Positions 47,764 to 59,600 of a stretch of DNA of 64,000 nt are shown one piece after another. Where the stretch lies: assembly GCA_028023455.1 (NCBI GenBank), contig JAQFVV010000023.1:2347501-2411500 (forward strand), written 5' to 3'. The notes below the pieces were generated by a model, which searched no databases, was not told the origin of the DNA, and saw only the letters and a list, made by a program, of their open reading frames with translations. Position 1 is the stretch's first letter. Every line of letters starts with the position of its first letter. Source of the stretch: Epiperipatus broadwayi. Lineage: Eukaryota; Onychophora; Udeonychophora; Euonychophora; Peripatidae. Position numbers and translations under genes: made by a program.

Positions 47764-49224
47764 TCAAATGCATGCACACACTGGCATTTATATCGTAGGA
47801 TACTTCATTTATCAAAAAAAAAACTTATTTAATCCATATTATTATATTTTTATAAGACAATTTAATGTTAAAAATGACCATAAAGTAAATGCACACATAG
47901 ATGTGTATTCAAATTTGAATTAAGTAGGTGGTACAAATTTTAAATATTCTTACAAATTGAATTATTAGTGCATTATTTTCAATTGTAAATAAAAGTTTTT
48001 AAAGGAAATTGTCTTAAGTCCAATTTGAAAATCCTTTCAAAACTCTGATTTTTTTTTTGTTTCTTCATTTACAATATTTAATTTAAGAAAGATTTTTGAG
48101 TTTCTTTTTTTAATTCCAACACGCAATAAATTCTCTTGAGACAAACAGGTTATTTATTCTTACATTCTTTTCACATTTTCTTTTAAATAAATGATATAGA
48201 TCACAAGTTTTTTACTTTCAAAACTGATATATTAAATATTTCACTCACCAACTAATATCTGTATGCACTTTACATATAAGATGCAGTAACTTTGTCTGTG
48301 CTTCTCTGCATATAGATAAAACAGCATATATATAAAATTATAGCATGGTAATGTTTTAGCTAGCTGACTAGCATTGGAATCTCTCAATAAACTGGTCCAT
48401 TATAATCATGCCTATAATAGAGTAGTATCATGACCTGTTGACATTTTTGGGAAAGGTATATATCAGGTAAATTTTTGCAGTTAGCCCCATTCAGTCTCTA
48501 TAATTTGACTGCAGGTAAACAAGCTGTCTTGTACATGGATATGGGCTATGAACCACAGAAAGGCTGGTTTTGCTTCCATATAAATTCAAACTATCAGTAT
48601 GCTGGCTTGTATTCTACATCTGCCTTGAGTTATAATTTTATAATAATAATGATCGAATGATATTTTTCCTTTCAACACCCACCTTTTTATAGTCTAAGTT
48701 AGAATCTGAAAACAATAATTAAGTAAGTTTATATTGATCAGAAAAAAATAAGTTAATGACTTTTCAATTTATACTAATTAAAACAATTTTTTTTATGTCA
48801 AAGTTTTCTTAATTCATTAGACAATATCTGATTGTATAATTTAAAATTTAAGTATATTATACTAATTTTATAACATGTTTTAATTAATTTTTTTAAAAAT
48901 CTATTTAAAAATAGATGGGAGAATTTTATAATTATTTGTATTATCTGTTTTAACATGGAAATGTGCTTGTTTAAATTTTTTTTTAATTATCAAAACTAGA
49001 ACTAAATAAACATTAAAGAGACCTTTTTAAATATTTAATTTTTTAAATTTAAAATTATTATTTAACTGTTAACTATTATTCCAGTATATATATTTTAAAT
49101 AAATATCTACAACATTTTTTGTTTGGGTTCATTTCTACTTTTTCTTTCAACTTTATATATATATATATATGAGCAGACACTACTATGTTATTGTATGCCA
49201 TGAGACATATAACTGTTTCAATGG
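46700..49224. other. AT-rich spacer, no supported gene
   Basis: A (CA)n-(TA)n compound microsatellite lies at about 47730-47762. A 61-codon frame at 48475-48660 without ATG has moderately protein-like composition but no recognised motif. Confidence 0.45.
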
Positions 49225-49228
49225 ATAT
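49225..49228. other. Putative 4-bp target-site duplication ATAT, left
   Basis: ATAT precedes the left LTR and recurs at 56659-56662 after the right LTR. In such AT-rich flank the match has little weight on its own, but it sits exactly at both LTR ends. Confidence 0.6.
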
Positions 49229-51800
49229 TGTAACGGTCAGAAAACGTGTGACTCGTAAACATAGTGCAGAATTCGACCACCATACAGAACAGCAGCACCA
49301 TCGAGTAGCGAAGCCACCCGTGGTACTGAGTTTGAACATAGTTTATCGGTTCCACAATACAATCCACGAAACAACGCATCTGATGCGACATTAGTAAATA
49401 TTTCCTTAGGCACGGTGGTCAGGGATATGCAAGAGACTCATGATTTTATTCTCGAGTTAGCCAATAATCAAACTAATATTAATTAAACATTCATAATTAC
49501 ATAATCGAGGAAATATTATATAGAATGGGTATCGAATAATGAAACGTAACTGCAGACATATAGTTTGAAATTATTTATTAATACATTTTAATAAAACATT
49601 GACTAATAATATTTTAGGGATTGAAAGCTTCAGTAACGGAATTTGCGACATGATTATATTTTAAAGAATACATTTATTTATTTAGACATTATTTTATATT
49701 GAGGATTTCAGTAGCGGTATTTCCGATACTGAAATGTTTACAAAAGGAATTCACTTATTTGTTTGCGTAATCTAGCTACCTAAAATTCTCGAGTGAGTAT
49801 TTCTAATGCATGCATGGAGGGATTTATACCTTTGCAATGCAAGAGTCTAAAGTATGGGTTATAAGAGTAATGGCAGACATATATTTATTTAATTAAAATA
49901 TTTATTTATAATTAAGGGCAAACATTTATTTGAGAGTGAATTATGCAGATAATGCAGAGGCGGAGTGATATGTTTAGAATAATAAAACTAAGTAAAGGAA
50001 CACGTGGTACGCTTTAGAAAGGCGATATGGAATGGCAGTATATTGAAACTGCAATGCCGCGAATGGGTTTATAAGAATGTCAGGCTGGTCTCTGCCCCAA
50101 CCCGACGAAGTAAGGTGTCACATAAGCATAACCAGGGACAAGCGGTCCGTGTCGCATTTTTGCCGGCTGGCTGCATGACGTTGTCAAGTCCTATGGGAGC
50201 ACTCATTATGCCCACTTGTGTAGGACGACTGGGGTTAATTTCAACCCTGAAGAATCCAGAAATTTCACAGCAGAATGGGTCATCGCATCTCTAAAATGTA
50301 ACACATGTATACTTATAAACGATTACGATAAGATTTAAGTAGATTTCTGGCTCGGCCCCACAATATCAACATTTACTGAAGAATGCTGGCAACTCTCAAA
50401 GAAATGTAATTTTCTGAAATTATTCATGATGATTTAATAAATACAAAACATATCTAAACTGGGAATGATTACAACTAATATGCCAGCCATTTGCGAAGTT
50501 GTAGACCCCTGCATTACAATAAGTGAAGCATTGAATGCGTGTCGATTTATATGAAAGTTAAGTTATTAAAGAAAGTAAATATTAATGAAAACTTGACACG
50601 CATTCATTGTTTTAAGCGATCATAGATTTAAACTTTGAAAATAGAGACAATTGTGAGCATGCAATAATTAAATAATAAATATAGATAAAATGTAGATTTT
50701 AGAAATACGCACCCAAGATAGAATGAGGTAAGCTAATTAGTAGAGAAATTTACACATTAAGTTAATTATTCAGTTTTAGTTATACATATGGTAGTTTTTA
50801 CATTTTATAATTGAGATAAGTAGGATGAAGAAGAGCTATAGCATATTATTAGAGTACTCTAGAGTTTGAACACAGACAGGTACCTGTTTTATAAGAAGTT
50901 TTCTTATTTCATGAGTTTAGCAGCAAAAGGTTCACGAGTGGCAAGTCTTTCTTGTATTTAGATATTCATTTAATTTCATGGCAGCAGCAGCTTTCTCATT
51001 TATTTCAGGCAGCAGATCTTCATGGTGAATTTATGACGGGCAATGGAAAGTTCAGCATCCGGTGGGCCATAACCTGATGGAGAATAATCTAGGTGCTTTA
51101 CTCGGTCATACCTTGGCAGGAACAAATTATTTTTATATTTTTGGAGACTCTCAGTGATCGAGAGCAAAGCTAAAGTTTAAGTGAATGTCTCCAGCAAGTC
51201 TAAGATGGCCTCTTTTTTTTTTATCTTGATCTTTCACATTTTTGTAAAGGTATTTTTAGGTTCTACTTAATCTGCCCTGAGGATAATCAATGCATTTAGT
51301 TGGTTTTTAATTAAAGAAAGCTGCCGTTCTATTGATAACATTTTACATTTACTAATTAATTTTGGGGAATTTTTCTTTAATTAATCTATTATCTATCACT
51401 GACCGATGCTTTTAAATTTCAAAAACAAAAAGGGAACATAAGATTATTTTAACTTTTAATTAAATATTACATCAGATATTTTTAGAATTATTATTAAATG
51501 AAATTTAAACAAAGCAATAAATACGAACTTTATAATCCAAAATAAATGATTAAAATTATACAAAATTATATAACTAAAAAAAATCTAAATTATATTATTT
51601 TATCCCTATTTATTGTGTTTAATTTGAGATCAAAATGTGTGCGTGTTTATGCTGAATTCTACACATATTTATACATTTCTAAGATTGCTACACACACAAT
51701 TCAATACCAAAAAGTTTAAATTTGGGCAGGATAGATCGGTCAGTGAGAGACGACAGAAAAAGGTGAAACTTAAGATTCGAATACGAATCTTACTGTTTCA
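49229..51800 (-). repeat. 3' LTR (left on map), 2572 bp
   Basis: It has a CpG-richer, G+C-richer section at about 50000-50370 and is AT-rich elsewhere. It contains a hairpin pair GAATGCGTGTC/GACACGCATTC (50533-50543 and 50594-50604) and a 9-bp hairpin TAAGATTCG-AATA-CGAATCTTA close to its outer U3 end (51770-51791). A 96-codon frame on the plus strand at 50004-50294 runs through the G+C-rich part but is truncated in the other LTR. Confidence 0.95.
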
Positions 51801-51818
51801 TATCCCCGTACTTCCCGT
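51801..51818 (-). other. Polypurine-tract-like sequence
   Basis: In coding orientation GGGAAGTACGGGGATA abuts the 3' LTR, the expected place for plus-strand priming, although a TAC interrupts the purines. Confidence 0.5.
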
Positions 51819-52345
51819 GAACAATTAAGGAAGAACAAAGGAGGCAAGAAAGAGAAAAAAATTTTTTTTACATTACATAATTTAAATACGAAAAAAAAAT
51901 ATTATTATTATTTTTTTTTTTTACAGATATATTGAAATATAGAAAGCAGAGATTACATGAAGCAATGAATAATTAATATACTCGGATCTAAAATTTATAG
52001 TTTAATTAAAACGGCCTAATTTGGCCGTGTCTGGTTAAAATCATAATTAGTTAAACTGAATGTATATATATATAAAAATTCTTAGAATAGGATTAGTTAG
52101 TATAATATATAAAAAAAAATTTTTAAGAGTAATAGTAATTAAAACAATAATATATATAATAAAATTTCTATCTAAAACCCTATTTGACTAAAGTACAATC
52201 CATTCAACCAAGTTCATTATGTCGAGTTCATTTTAATATTTTCATATACGTTTAATAACCGTCCTAATAGTCTAATATTTTTACAACCCCGGGTCAGGTG
52301 GATAATACCGATCTCTTGTCATTGATGAATGCGGCTTTGGATTTT
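51819..52345 (-). other. Non-coding interior downstream of gag
   Basis: AT-rich with poly-A/T runs and short (TA)n. It holds no protease, RT or integrase motifs in any frame. Only a short stretch after the gag stop (to about 52287) remains G+C-richer. Confidence 0.75.
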
Positions 52346-53407
52346 CTAATCTTCGCCTCTATCAGGTGGTTCTTTAGCCCAATGGTTCAAATCCAAGGTA
52401 GTGAGAAATTCAATCATTTCTTCGATGTCTTTTATCTGACTACCTGCCATTAATTGTTGGATGGTTAGCGGCATACTACGCTGGATGGTCCCTATGATGT
52501 GTGAATCCGAAAAGGCGAACATTGTAAGGGATTTAAACCGGTTTGCTTGGCAGAGGAAAAACTGTGTGTGCATTTCTTGGAGTATCGTTCCATATTTTTC
52601 CTGGCAGAGCGTATGGTAGATACCGCTTTGACGCTCGTGGCTCCAGTAATGCTTCATTAACGCATCTTTGTATTTTTCTATGGTTTTAGGCTTCCATCTC
52701 ACCATATTCCACCAGTCCTTGGCAGATCCCTGAAGATGGTAACTGGCTATCGCTATCTGCTCATCCGTCCCTGTCTTATGAACTTGGGAGAACTTTTGCA
52801 AGCTCTCTAAGAGGGCTTGAGGATTTTCTCCTATCTCCCCTCTAAAGATTTTGATGTGGATCATCTTGGCTAAATAGCTTTGGTGTCCAGTGTCCATCTT
52901 CGTCTCTTCTTTAATGCTGCTTTCCTTCTCCGGTTCTTGTGGGCCTTCATCGGCTGAAATGAGGTTTCTTTGCTCATCACCCTTTTTCATATTTACTACA
53001 CTACCTGCTTGCCCTTCTACTATCATCGGTTCATCTGATCTCTCTGACTTCCTTTCCTTTTCCATATCTTTAATCTCTTCTTCCTTTTTACTAGCTGGGG
53101 ATATTCACAAATGTTCCTTTATGGCTTCTAACTCTCTCCACATAATGTCTTTAAATTCCTGATATTCTCTAACTCTTCTCTTTTCTTCTTCTTGTCTCTG
53201 TTTTGATTCTTCATCTCTTCTTTTTCTCATTTCCTCCTCATACATTTTCTTCATTTCTTGCATATTCTGTCTGAGTATTTTCTCAATGAACTTGAAATTA
53301 AAGTCCATTGATCCTCTGTATTGTTGCAGAGCTTCCCTTCGCTCGGGTGTCGACTCCAAAGCTTCAGATAAATCTTCTTGCTGTATATCAATATTTTCTG
53401 ATTCCAT
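52346..53407 (-). pseudogene. gag: Gag-like protein of the long-LTR element, one in-frame TGA
   Basis: A 353-codon frame from ATG 53407 to TAG 52346, interrupted once by TGA at 53105-53107; the two halves are exactly in frame. Residues about 30-100 are a highly charged coiled coil (MKKMYEEEMRKRRDEESK and following). A charged linker follows, then a retrotransposon-gag-type capsid segment with KIFRGEIGENPQALLESLQK, ASYHLQGSAKDWWNM and KYKDALMKHYWSHERQSG. The L-x-G-x-A-x-x-WW/W pattern is typical of Ty3-like capsid proteins. There is no CCHC zinc knuckle. The role would be particle assembly. The single stop could be a late lesion (TGA in place of CGA, a CpG change) or be read through. Confidence 0.8.
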
Positions 53408-54045
53408 TTTATTAATATGATTTATTTATTTTATATCACTAGCATTTGACTACTCCCCACCAGAATATTGGCCCTATAACACTCTTTTGCTGCCCTCACC
53501 TACTCTACATTGCCCTATCTCTATATTGCTGCGTTTAACATATTTAACATATATATGATAGCGAACTACTGGTTACGCATATAATAAGCTACTGCTGTCT
53601 ATGATATATATATTTGTACTTAACAAAATATTTACTATTAACATATACAACAAGCTTCTGCTGTCTATGCTATATATATATATATATAATGGTAATTTAA
53701 TAAAAAAAATTCAATGCTACTTGCTTTCTCATTTAACAACTGATTACTTTTTTTTTTGACATATATATAAAGCAAAATATTTCATTAGATCCGAGTATTT
53801 TCGTTCCTTCTTAACTTACACACACATCCCTGCTTTCCTTAAATTTGTTATTACGCCTGCTGTCCTTTCATTCACTCGACCCACATTATTTCACTCGATT
53901 TTTTTTTTTTCATTATTTTTATCACAACAAAATCATATATATATATATATAGAATAATTAGCTAACTCGAGTAACAAACGCTAAAAGAAATTATATGCGT
54001 TATATTTTGCTCAGGGTATATATGGGTTTTTTTGTAACGAACGCT
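53408..54045 (-). other. Untranslated leader of the long-LTR element
   Basis: AT-rich leader between primer-binding region and gag ATG, with several short (TA)n tracts. AACAAACGCTAAAA at 53974-53987 echoes CCAAACGCTAAAA at 54061-54073, a short repeat around the primer-binding site. Confidence 0.6.
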
Positions 54046-54063
54046 CCACGTTGGAAAGCGCCA
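54046..54063 (-). other. Candidate primer-binding site
   Basis: In coding orientation TGGCGCTTTCCAACGTGG begins with TGG and resembles tRNA-Lys-type sites (TGGCGCCCAACGTGG) apart from a few positions. It lies 23 nt inside the 5' LTR, farther than usual. Confidence 0.5.
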
Positions 54064-54086
54064 AACGCTAAAAAAAAATTTAACTA

Positions 54087-56658
54087 TGTAACGGTCAGAA
54101 AACGTGTGACTCGTAAACATAGTGCAGAATTCGACCACCATACAGAACAGCAGCACCATCGAGTAGCGAAGCCACCCGTGGTACTGAGTTCGAACATAGT
54201 TTATCGGTTCCACAATACAATCCATGAAACAACGCATCTGATGCGACATTAGTAAATATTTCCTTAGGCACGGTGGTCAGGGATATGCAAGAGACTCATG
54301 ATTTTATTCTCGAGTTAGCCAATAATCAAACTAATATTAATTAAACATTCATATTTACATAATCGAGGAAATATTATATAGAATGGGTATCGAATAATGA
54401 AACGTAACTGCAGACATATAGTTTGAAATTATTTATTAATACATTTTAATAAAACATTGACTAATAATATTTTAGGGATTGAAAGCTTCAGTAGCGAAAT
54501 TTGCGACATGATTATATTTTAAAGAATACATTTATTTATTTAGACATTATTTTATATTGAGGATTTCAGTAGTGGTATTTCCGATACTGAAATGTTTACA
54601 AAAGGAATTCACTTATTTGTTTGTGTAATCTAGCTACCTAAAATTCTCGAGTGAGTATTTCTAATGCATGCATGGAGGGATTTATACCTTTGCAATGCAA
54701 GATTCTAAAGTATGGGTTATAAGAGTAATGGCAGACATATATTTATTTAATTAAAATATTTATTTATAACTAAGGGCAAACATTTATTTGAGAGTGAATT
54801 ATGCAGATAATGCAGAGGCGGAGTGATATGTTTAGAATAATAAAACTAAGTAAAGGAACACATGGTACGCTTTAGAAAGGCGATATGGAATGGCAGTATA
54901 TTGAAACTGCAATGCCGCGAATGGGTTTATAAGAATGTCAGGCTGGTCTCTGCCCCGACCCGACAAAGTAAGGTGTCACATAAGCATAACCAGGGACAAG
55001 CGGTCCATGTCACATTTTTGCCGGCTGGCTGCATGACGTTGTCAAGTCCTACGGGAGCACCCATTATGCCTGCTTGTGTAGGATGACTGGGGTTAATTTC
55101 AACCCTGAAGAATCCGGAAATTTCATGGCGGAATGGGTCATTGCGTCTCTAAAACGTAACACATGTATACTTATAAATGATTACGATAAGATTTAAGTAA
55201 ATTTCTGGCTCGGCCCCACATTATCAACATTTACTGAAGAACGCTGGCGACTCTCAAAGAAATGTAATTTTCTGAAATTATTCATGATGATTTAATAAAT
55301 ACAAAACATATCTAAACTGGGAATGATTACTGCTAATATGCCAGCCATTTGCGAAGTTGTAGACCCCTGCATTACAATAAGTGAAGCATTGAATGCGTGT
55401 CGATTTATTTGAAAGTTAAGTTATTAAAGAAAGTAAATATTAATGAAAATTTGACACGCATTCATTGTTTTAAGCGATCATAGATTTAAACTTTGAAAAT
55501 AGAGACAATTGTGAGCATGCAATAATTAAATAATAAATATAGATAAAATGTAGATTTTAGAAATACGCACCCAAGATAGAATGAGGTAAGCTAATTAGTA
55601 GAGAAATTTACACATTAAGTTAATTATTCAGTTTTAGTTATACATATGGTAGTTTTTACATTTTATAATTGAGATAAGTAGGATGAAGAAGAGCTATAGC
55701 ATATTATTAGAGTACTCTAGAGTTTGAACACAGACAGGTACCTGTTTTATAAGAAGTTTTCTTATTACATGAGTTTAGCAGCAAAAGGTTCACAAGTGGC
55801 AAGTCTTTCTTGTATTTAGATATTCATTTAATTTCATGGCAGCAGCAGCTTTCTCATTCATTTCAGGCAGCAGATCTTCATGGTGAATTTATGATGGGCA
55901 ATGGAAAGTTCAGCATCCGGTGGGCCATAACCCGATGGAGAATAATCTAGGTGCTTTACTCGGTCATACCTTGGCAGGAACAAATTATTTTTATATTTTT
56001 GGAGACTCTCAGTGATCGAGAGCAAAGCTAAAGTTTAAGTGAATGTCTCCAGCAAGTGTAAGATGGCCTCTTTTTTTTTTATCTTGATCTTTCACATTTT
56101 TGTAAAGGTATTTTTAGGTTCTACTTAATCTGCCCTGAGGATAATCAATGCATTTAGTTGGTTTTTAATTAAAGAAAGCTCCCGTTCTATTGTTTACATT
56201 TTACATTTACTAATTAATTTTGGGGAATTTTTCTTTAATTAATCTATTATCTATCACTGACCGATGCTTTTAAATTTCAAAAACAAAAAGGGAACATAAG
56301 ATTATTTTAACTTTTAATTAAATATTACATCAGATATTTTTAGAATTATTATTAAATGAAATTTAAACAAAGCAATAAATATGAACTTTATAATCCAAAA
56401 TAAATGATTAAAATTATACAAAATTATATAACTAAAAGAAATCTAAATTATATTATTTTATCCCTATTTATTGCGTTTAATTTGAGATCGAAATGTGTGC
56501 ATGTTTATGCTGAATTCTACACATATTTATACATTTCTAAGATTGCTACACACACAATTCGATACCAAAAAGTTTAAATTTGGGCGGGATAGATCGGTCA
56601 GTGAGAGACGACAGAAAAAGGTGAAACTTAAGATTCGAATATGAATCTTACTGTTTCA
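54087..56658 (-). repeat. 5' LTR (right on map), 2572 bp
   Basis: Aligns end to end with 49229-51800 without gaps. The plus-strand frame in the G+C-rich part is cut by TGA at 55084-55086 where the other copy has CGA. Confidence 0.95.
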
Positions 56659-56662
56659 ATAT

Positions 56663-59600
56663 ATATAAGTGTATTGAAACTTGAATTTAGTATTTGGTAA
56701 TTTAAGAATTTGTTATGATTTAATGTTAACAAACAAGTCAAGGATTTTAACACAAACTGATTTTAAATAACTATGCTTTCAGATAAAAATTTAACGGTGT
56801 AAATAATAAATTAAGCACATCTAGATAAATAATAATATTGAATAATGTTCTTTAACTTTCACCATCAACAGAAATTTTACAATCTTTCAAGCAATAATCA
56901 CATATAAAATTATCAATTAACCATTCCAAATTGAAGCACCATATCTCTTAAATTTCAGCATTTCTGATATTTTTCTTTGTCTCACACATCAATGTAAAAT
57001 ATGTGATAAAATAATTATTTCTTTTCAGAAAATAATAAATTTTACTTCATTTGATAGATATTTTTATCTAATACTGAAATAAATTTTAAATGTTCACATT
57101 TTGTTTCTGTAAATATTAAAAAAATGAGGATGTAATCAAAACAAAGACTTTACACATCATCGTTTCTAGAAAGATTATTTTCAGTTTATAAATATATGAT
57201 AAAATGATTATTACTTACCTTAAAATAATACATTTGACTTTCTTTGATAGATATTTTTGTTTACTACTGAAATAAATTTTAAATGTTCACATTTTATTTC
57301 TGTAAATATTAAAAAATGAAATTGCAATCAAATCAAAGACATACACATCATCATTTCTAGAAAGATTATTTTCAGTTTATAAAATCAATGAAATATTTTT
57401 TAATTCTGATTATTTTTAACATATTGAAACAAATCATTATTTATTTCTTTTATATCTAATGGATTATGCTTTAAAAGTTAAAATTTTTTGAATATTTATT
57501 GCTAAATTATGATATTTTCTTACTGTAAAAAACATATATTGTTTATGTCAAAGTTAGAATTTTTTAATTTGCTTGAGGCCATATTTATGTTAGCTGCTAA
57601 TATAATACTATATTTTTGAAAATAAAGTATTTCAAGTTAAAATAAGTTATTAATAATTTATATTTCTTGATATCTAATAAATATAGTGCAAATTATTTTT
57701 AAAAAAATATTTAAAACCATAATAAATTTGCAAATAAACATGGTTTTGCATCATTGGAAACTATAATGAGATAAAACACTGAATGTTTTACAGCTTTGGC
57801 AACAGACAATGGCGGAACATGTTAGGGTGGGGCTTATGTCTATTGTAACAGTGGGAATTTTGAATTTCCCACTTTTTAGTGCAGAATTATTTTTTTTTAA
57901 AATTTATTATACTAAAATATACCATTTTACATGCATTTTAACATATAATACTTATAAAAAAATTCATTAAAGGGTGATTTGACCAAAAAATGAAATAATT
58001 AGGTTCAACCAGGTATAAAAACCCTTTAGCTGATTACATCAACTTATTTAAAGTCTGCCTAATTAATGTATTGGTCCATTACATAAAAATCTGAGAACTT
58101 TTAATCATCAATTACATTTCTAGTCTGTTTCTATTCATAAAATATTAACTTAAAATAAACAGAATTGTTTCAATTCAGCTTCTAAAAATTGAATAATTTT
58201 ATATTCATATTAGTTAAATATAACAAAAAATTAAAGTTAATGTTAATAACTGAAGAAAAATATATAAAAAAACATGTGAACAATAGCCAGTGGTAAAACA
58301 AAAGAATTATATTTCAATCAATCATTACATGAATGCTGGTGATTTTTTTTTCATTTCTTATAAATTACAATCTCTGATTATTCATTTGTGTTGTATTTTC
58401 TTGGTCTAAAATTAAATATTTTAAATAAAAATCTAAATCTAGACACATTATTTGTCAATATTCTGTAATAATAATTTATAAAATGCATAAATATTTATGA
58501 AATATAATTATGTTTTGTTCTTATAAATAAATGTCATTGATATGCAAATTGCAGTCAGTAGTGGTCAACATTATTCACTTGTTTGAAGGGTGGTCAAGTC
58601 TTGTTCACTTTCCCATGCTTATTTTTCTTGTAAATTTCAAATCAAACTTTATATTTCAATAAATTAATGTAGAATCTTAATTATGAATGAAAAAATTATG
58701 ATAAATATATTTATTTACATTCAAAATCAATTATGAATGTGTAAACATTTTGTTTTGATTTTTGACTTTGACATTTAGAAATGCCTGGAAGACAATGCTG
58801 AAATTTACAGCCATCCAATCAGAGAAATGATGCTACTAATACACATCAATGAAAATTGATTTTTTTAAAAATATATCACCAAATGCAGATTTTTTTAAAA
58901 CTAAAATTTGAAATTTGAAATTTACTATAAAATAAGTGTAAAATGAAAAATATATAACCAAAATTGTCCAAGAGATGGCACAATTACATTTAGTAAATGA
59001 AATAAACATGAATGGGATCTAAAACAGGATGATTTCTAAACATAATTAACAGCTCATTGACTTGAACTGACATCTCATTTCCTTGAGGATACTTTGGCCT
59101 AGGATTTACATGCTTGCAACAAAGAAATATGTGAGGATGTAAGAAAAATAGCCTTTTATTTTTATATAATAACCTATTTTATCAATCTATAGAATGTTAA
59201 TATAGTGTTCACTTTTAAAAAGTGAGAATAAACTTAATTAGAAAAAAAAAAAATCGAGTTTTTAGAATTTTAATGCCAAAGGCGTATAATATAAAAATTA
59301 ACTTTATGGGTGATAAATATTTACATTATAAAAATGGCAATCTCTATCTAATGTTTAATGAAAGTTTTATTTATCTAAAACTTAATATTAACCAATCTTC
59401 ATATTATTGTTAATTTATATTCAAATTTGGAAAGTCTAGTAGAAAAAAAACGGCATTCTATAAACTTTTTTAATTTTTATTATTGATTACCAAGTTGAAA
59501 AGCTATTTAAAAGTATAAGAAGATTTGACTATTACAAAGAATGTTTTTTTTTTAAAAAATATTTGCATTAAACATCTACTTGCTTATTTAATTAGATATT

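Larger units (their letters stand above)
49229..56658 (-). mobile_element. Non-autonomous gag-only LTR retrotransposon with very long LTRs
   Basis: 7430 bp: two 2572-bp LTRs with no length difference, beginning TGTAACGG and ending CTGTTTCA on the plus strand (TGAAACAG...CCGTTACA in coding orientation), around a 2286-bp interior. The interior encodes one gag-like protein on the minus strand and nothing that looks like protease, RT or integrase. I count about 52 mismatches and no indels between the LTRs (about 2%), so insertion was fairly recent. Mobility must have depended on enzymes from a related autonomous element. Such gag-only or internally deleted elements with long LTRs are best known from plants (TR-GAG, LARD, BARE2-like); LTRs longer than the interior are unusual in animals. 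Confidence 0.88.

Noticed and set aside
49076-49339. Minus- and plus-strand frames across the left edge of the long LTR (and 53962-54252 at the other LTR)
   Set aside because: They cross the LTR border into unrelated flank or leader, so the two copies do not share a common start. Likely chance in the CpG-richer LTR end.
49229-56658. Segmental duplication instead of LTR element
   Set aside because: Equal 2572-bp repeats with TG...CA ends, a candidate primer-binding site, a polypurine-like tract, a gag-type frame and a matching 4-bp flank together fit an LTR retrotransposon much better.
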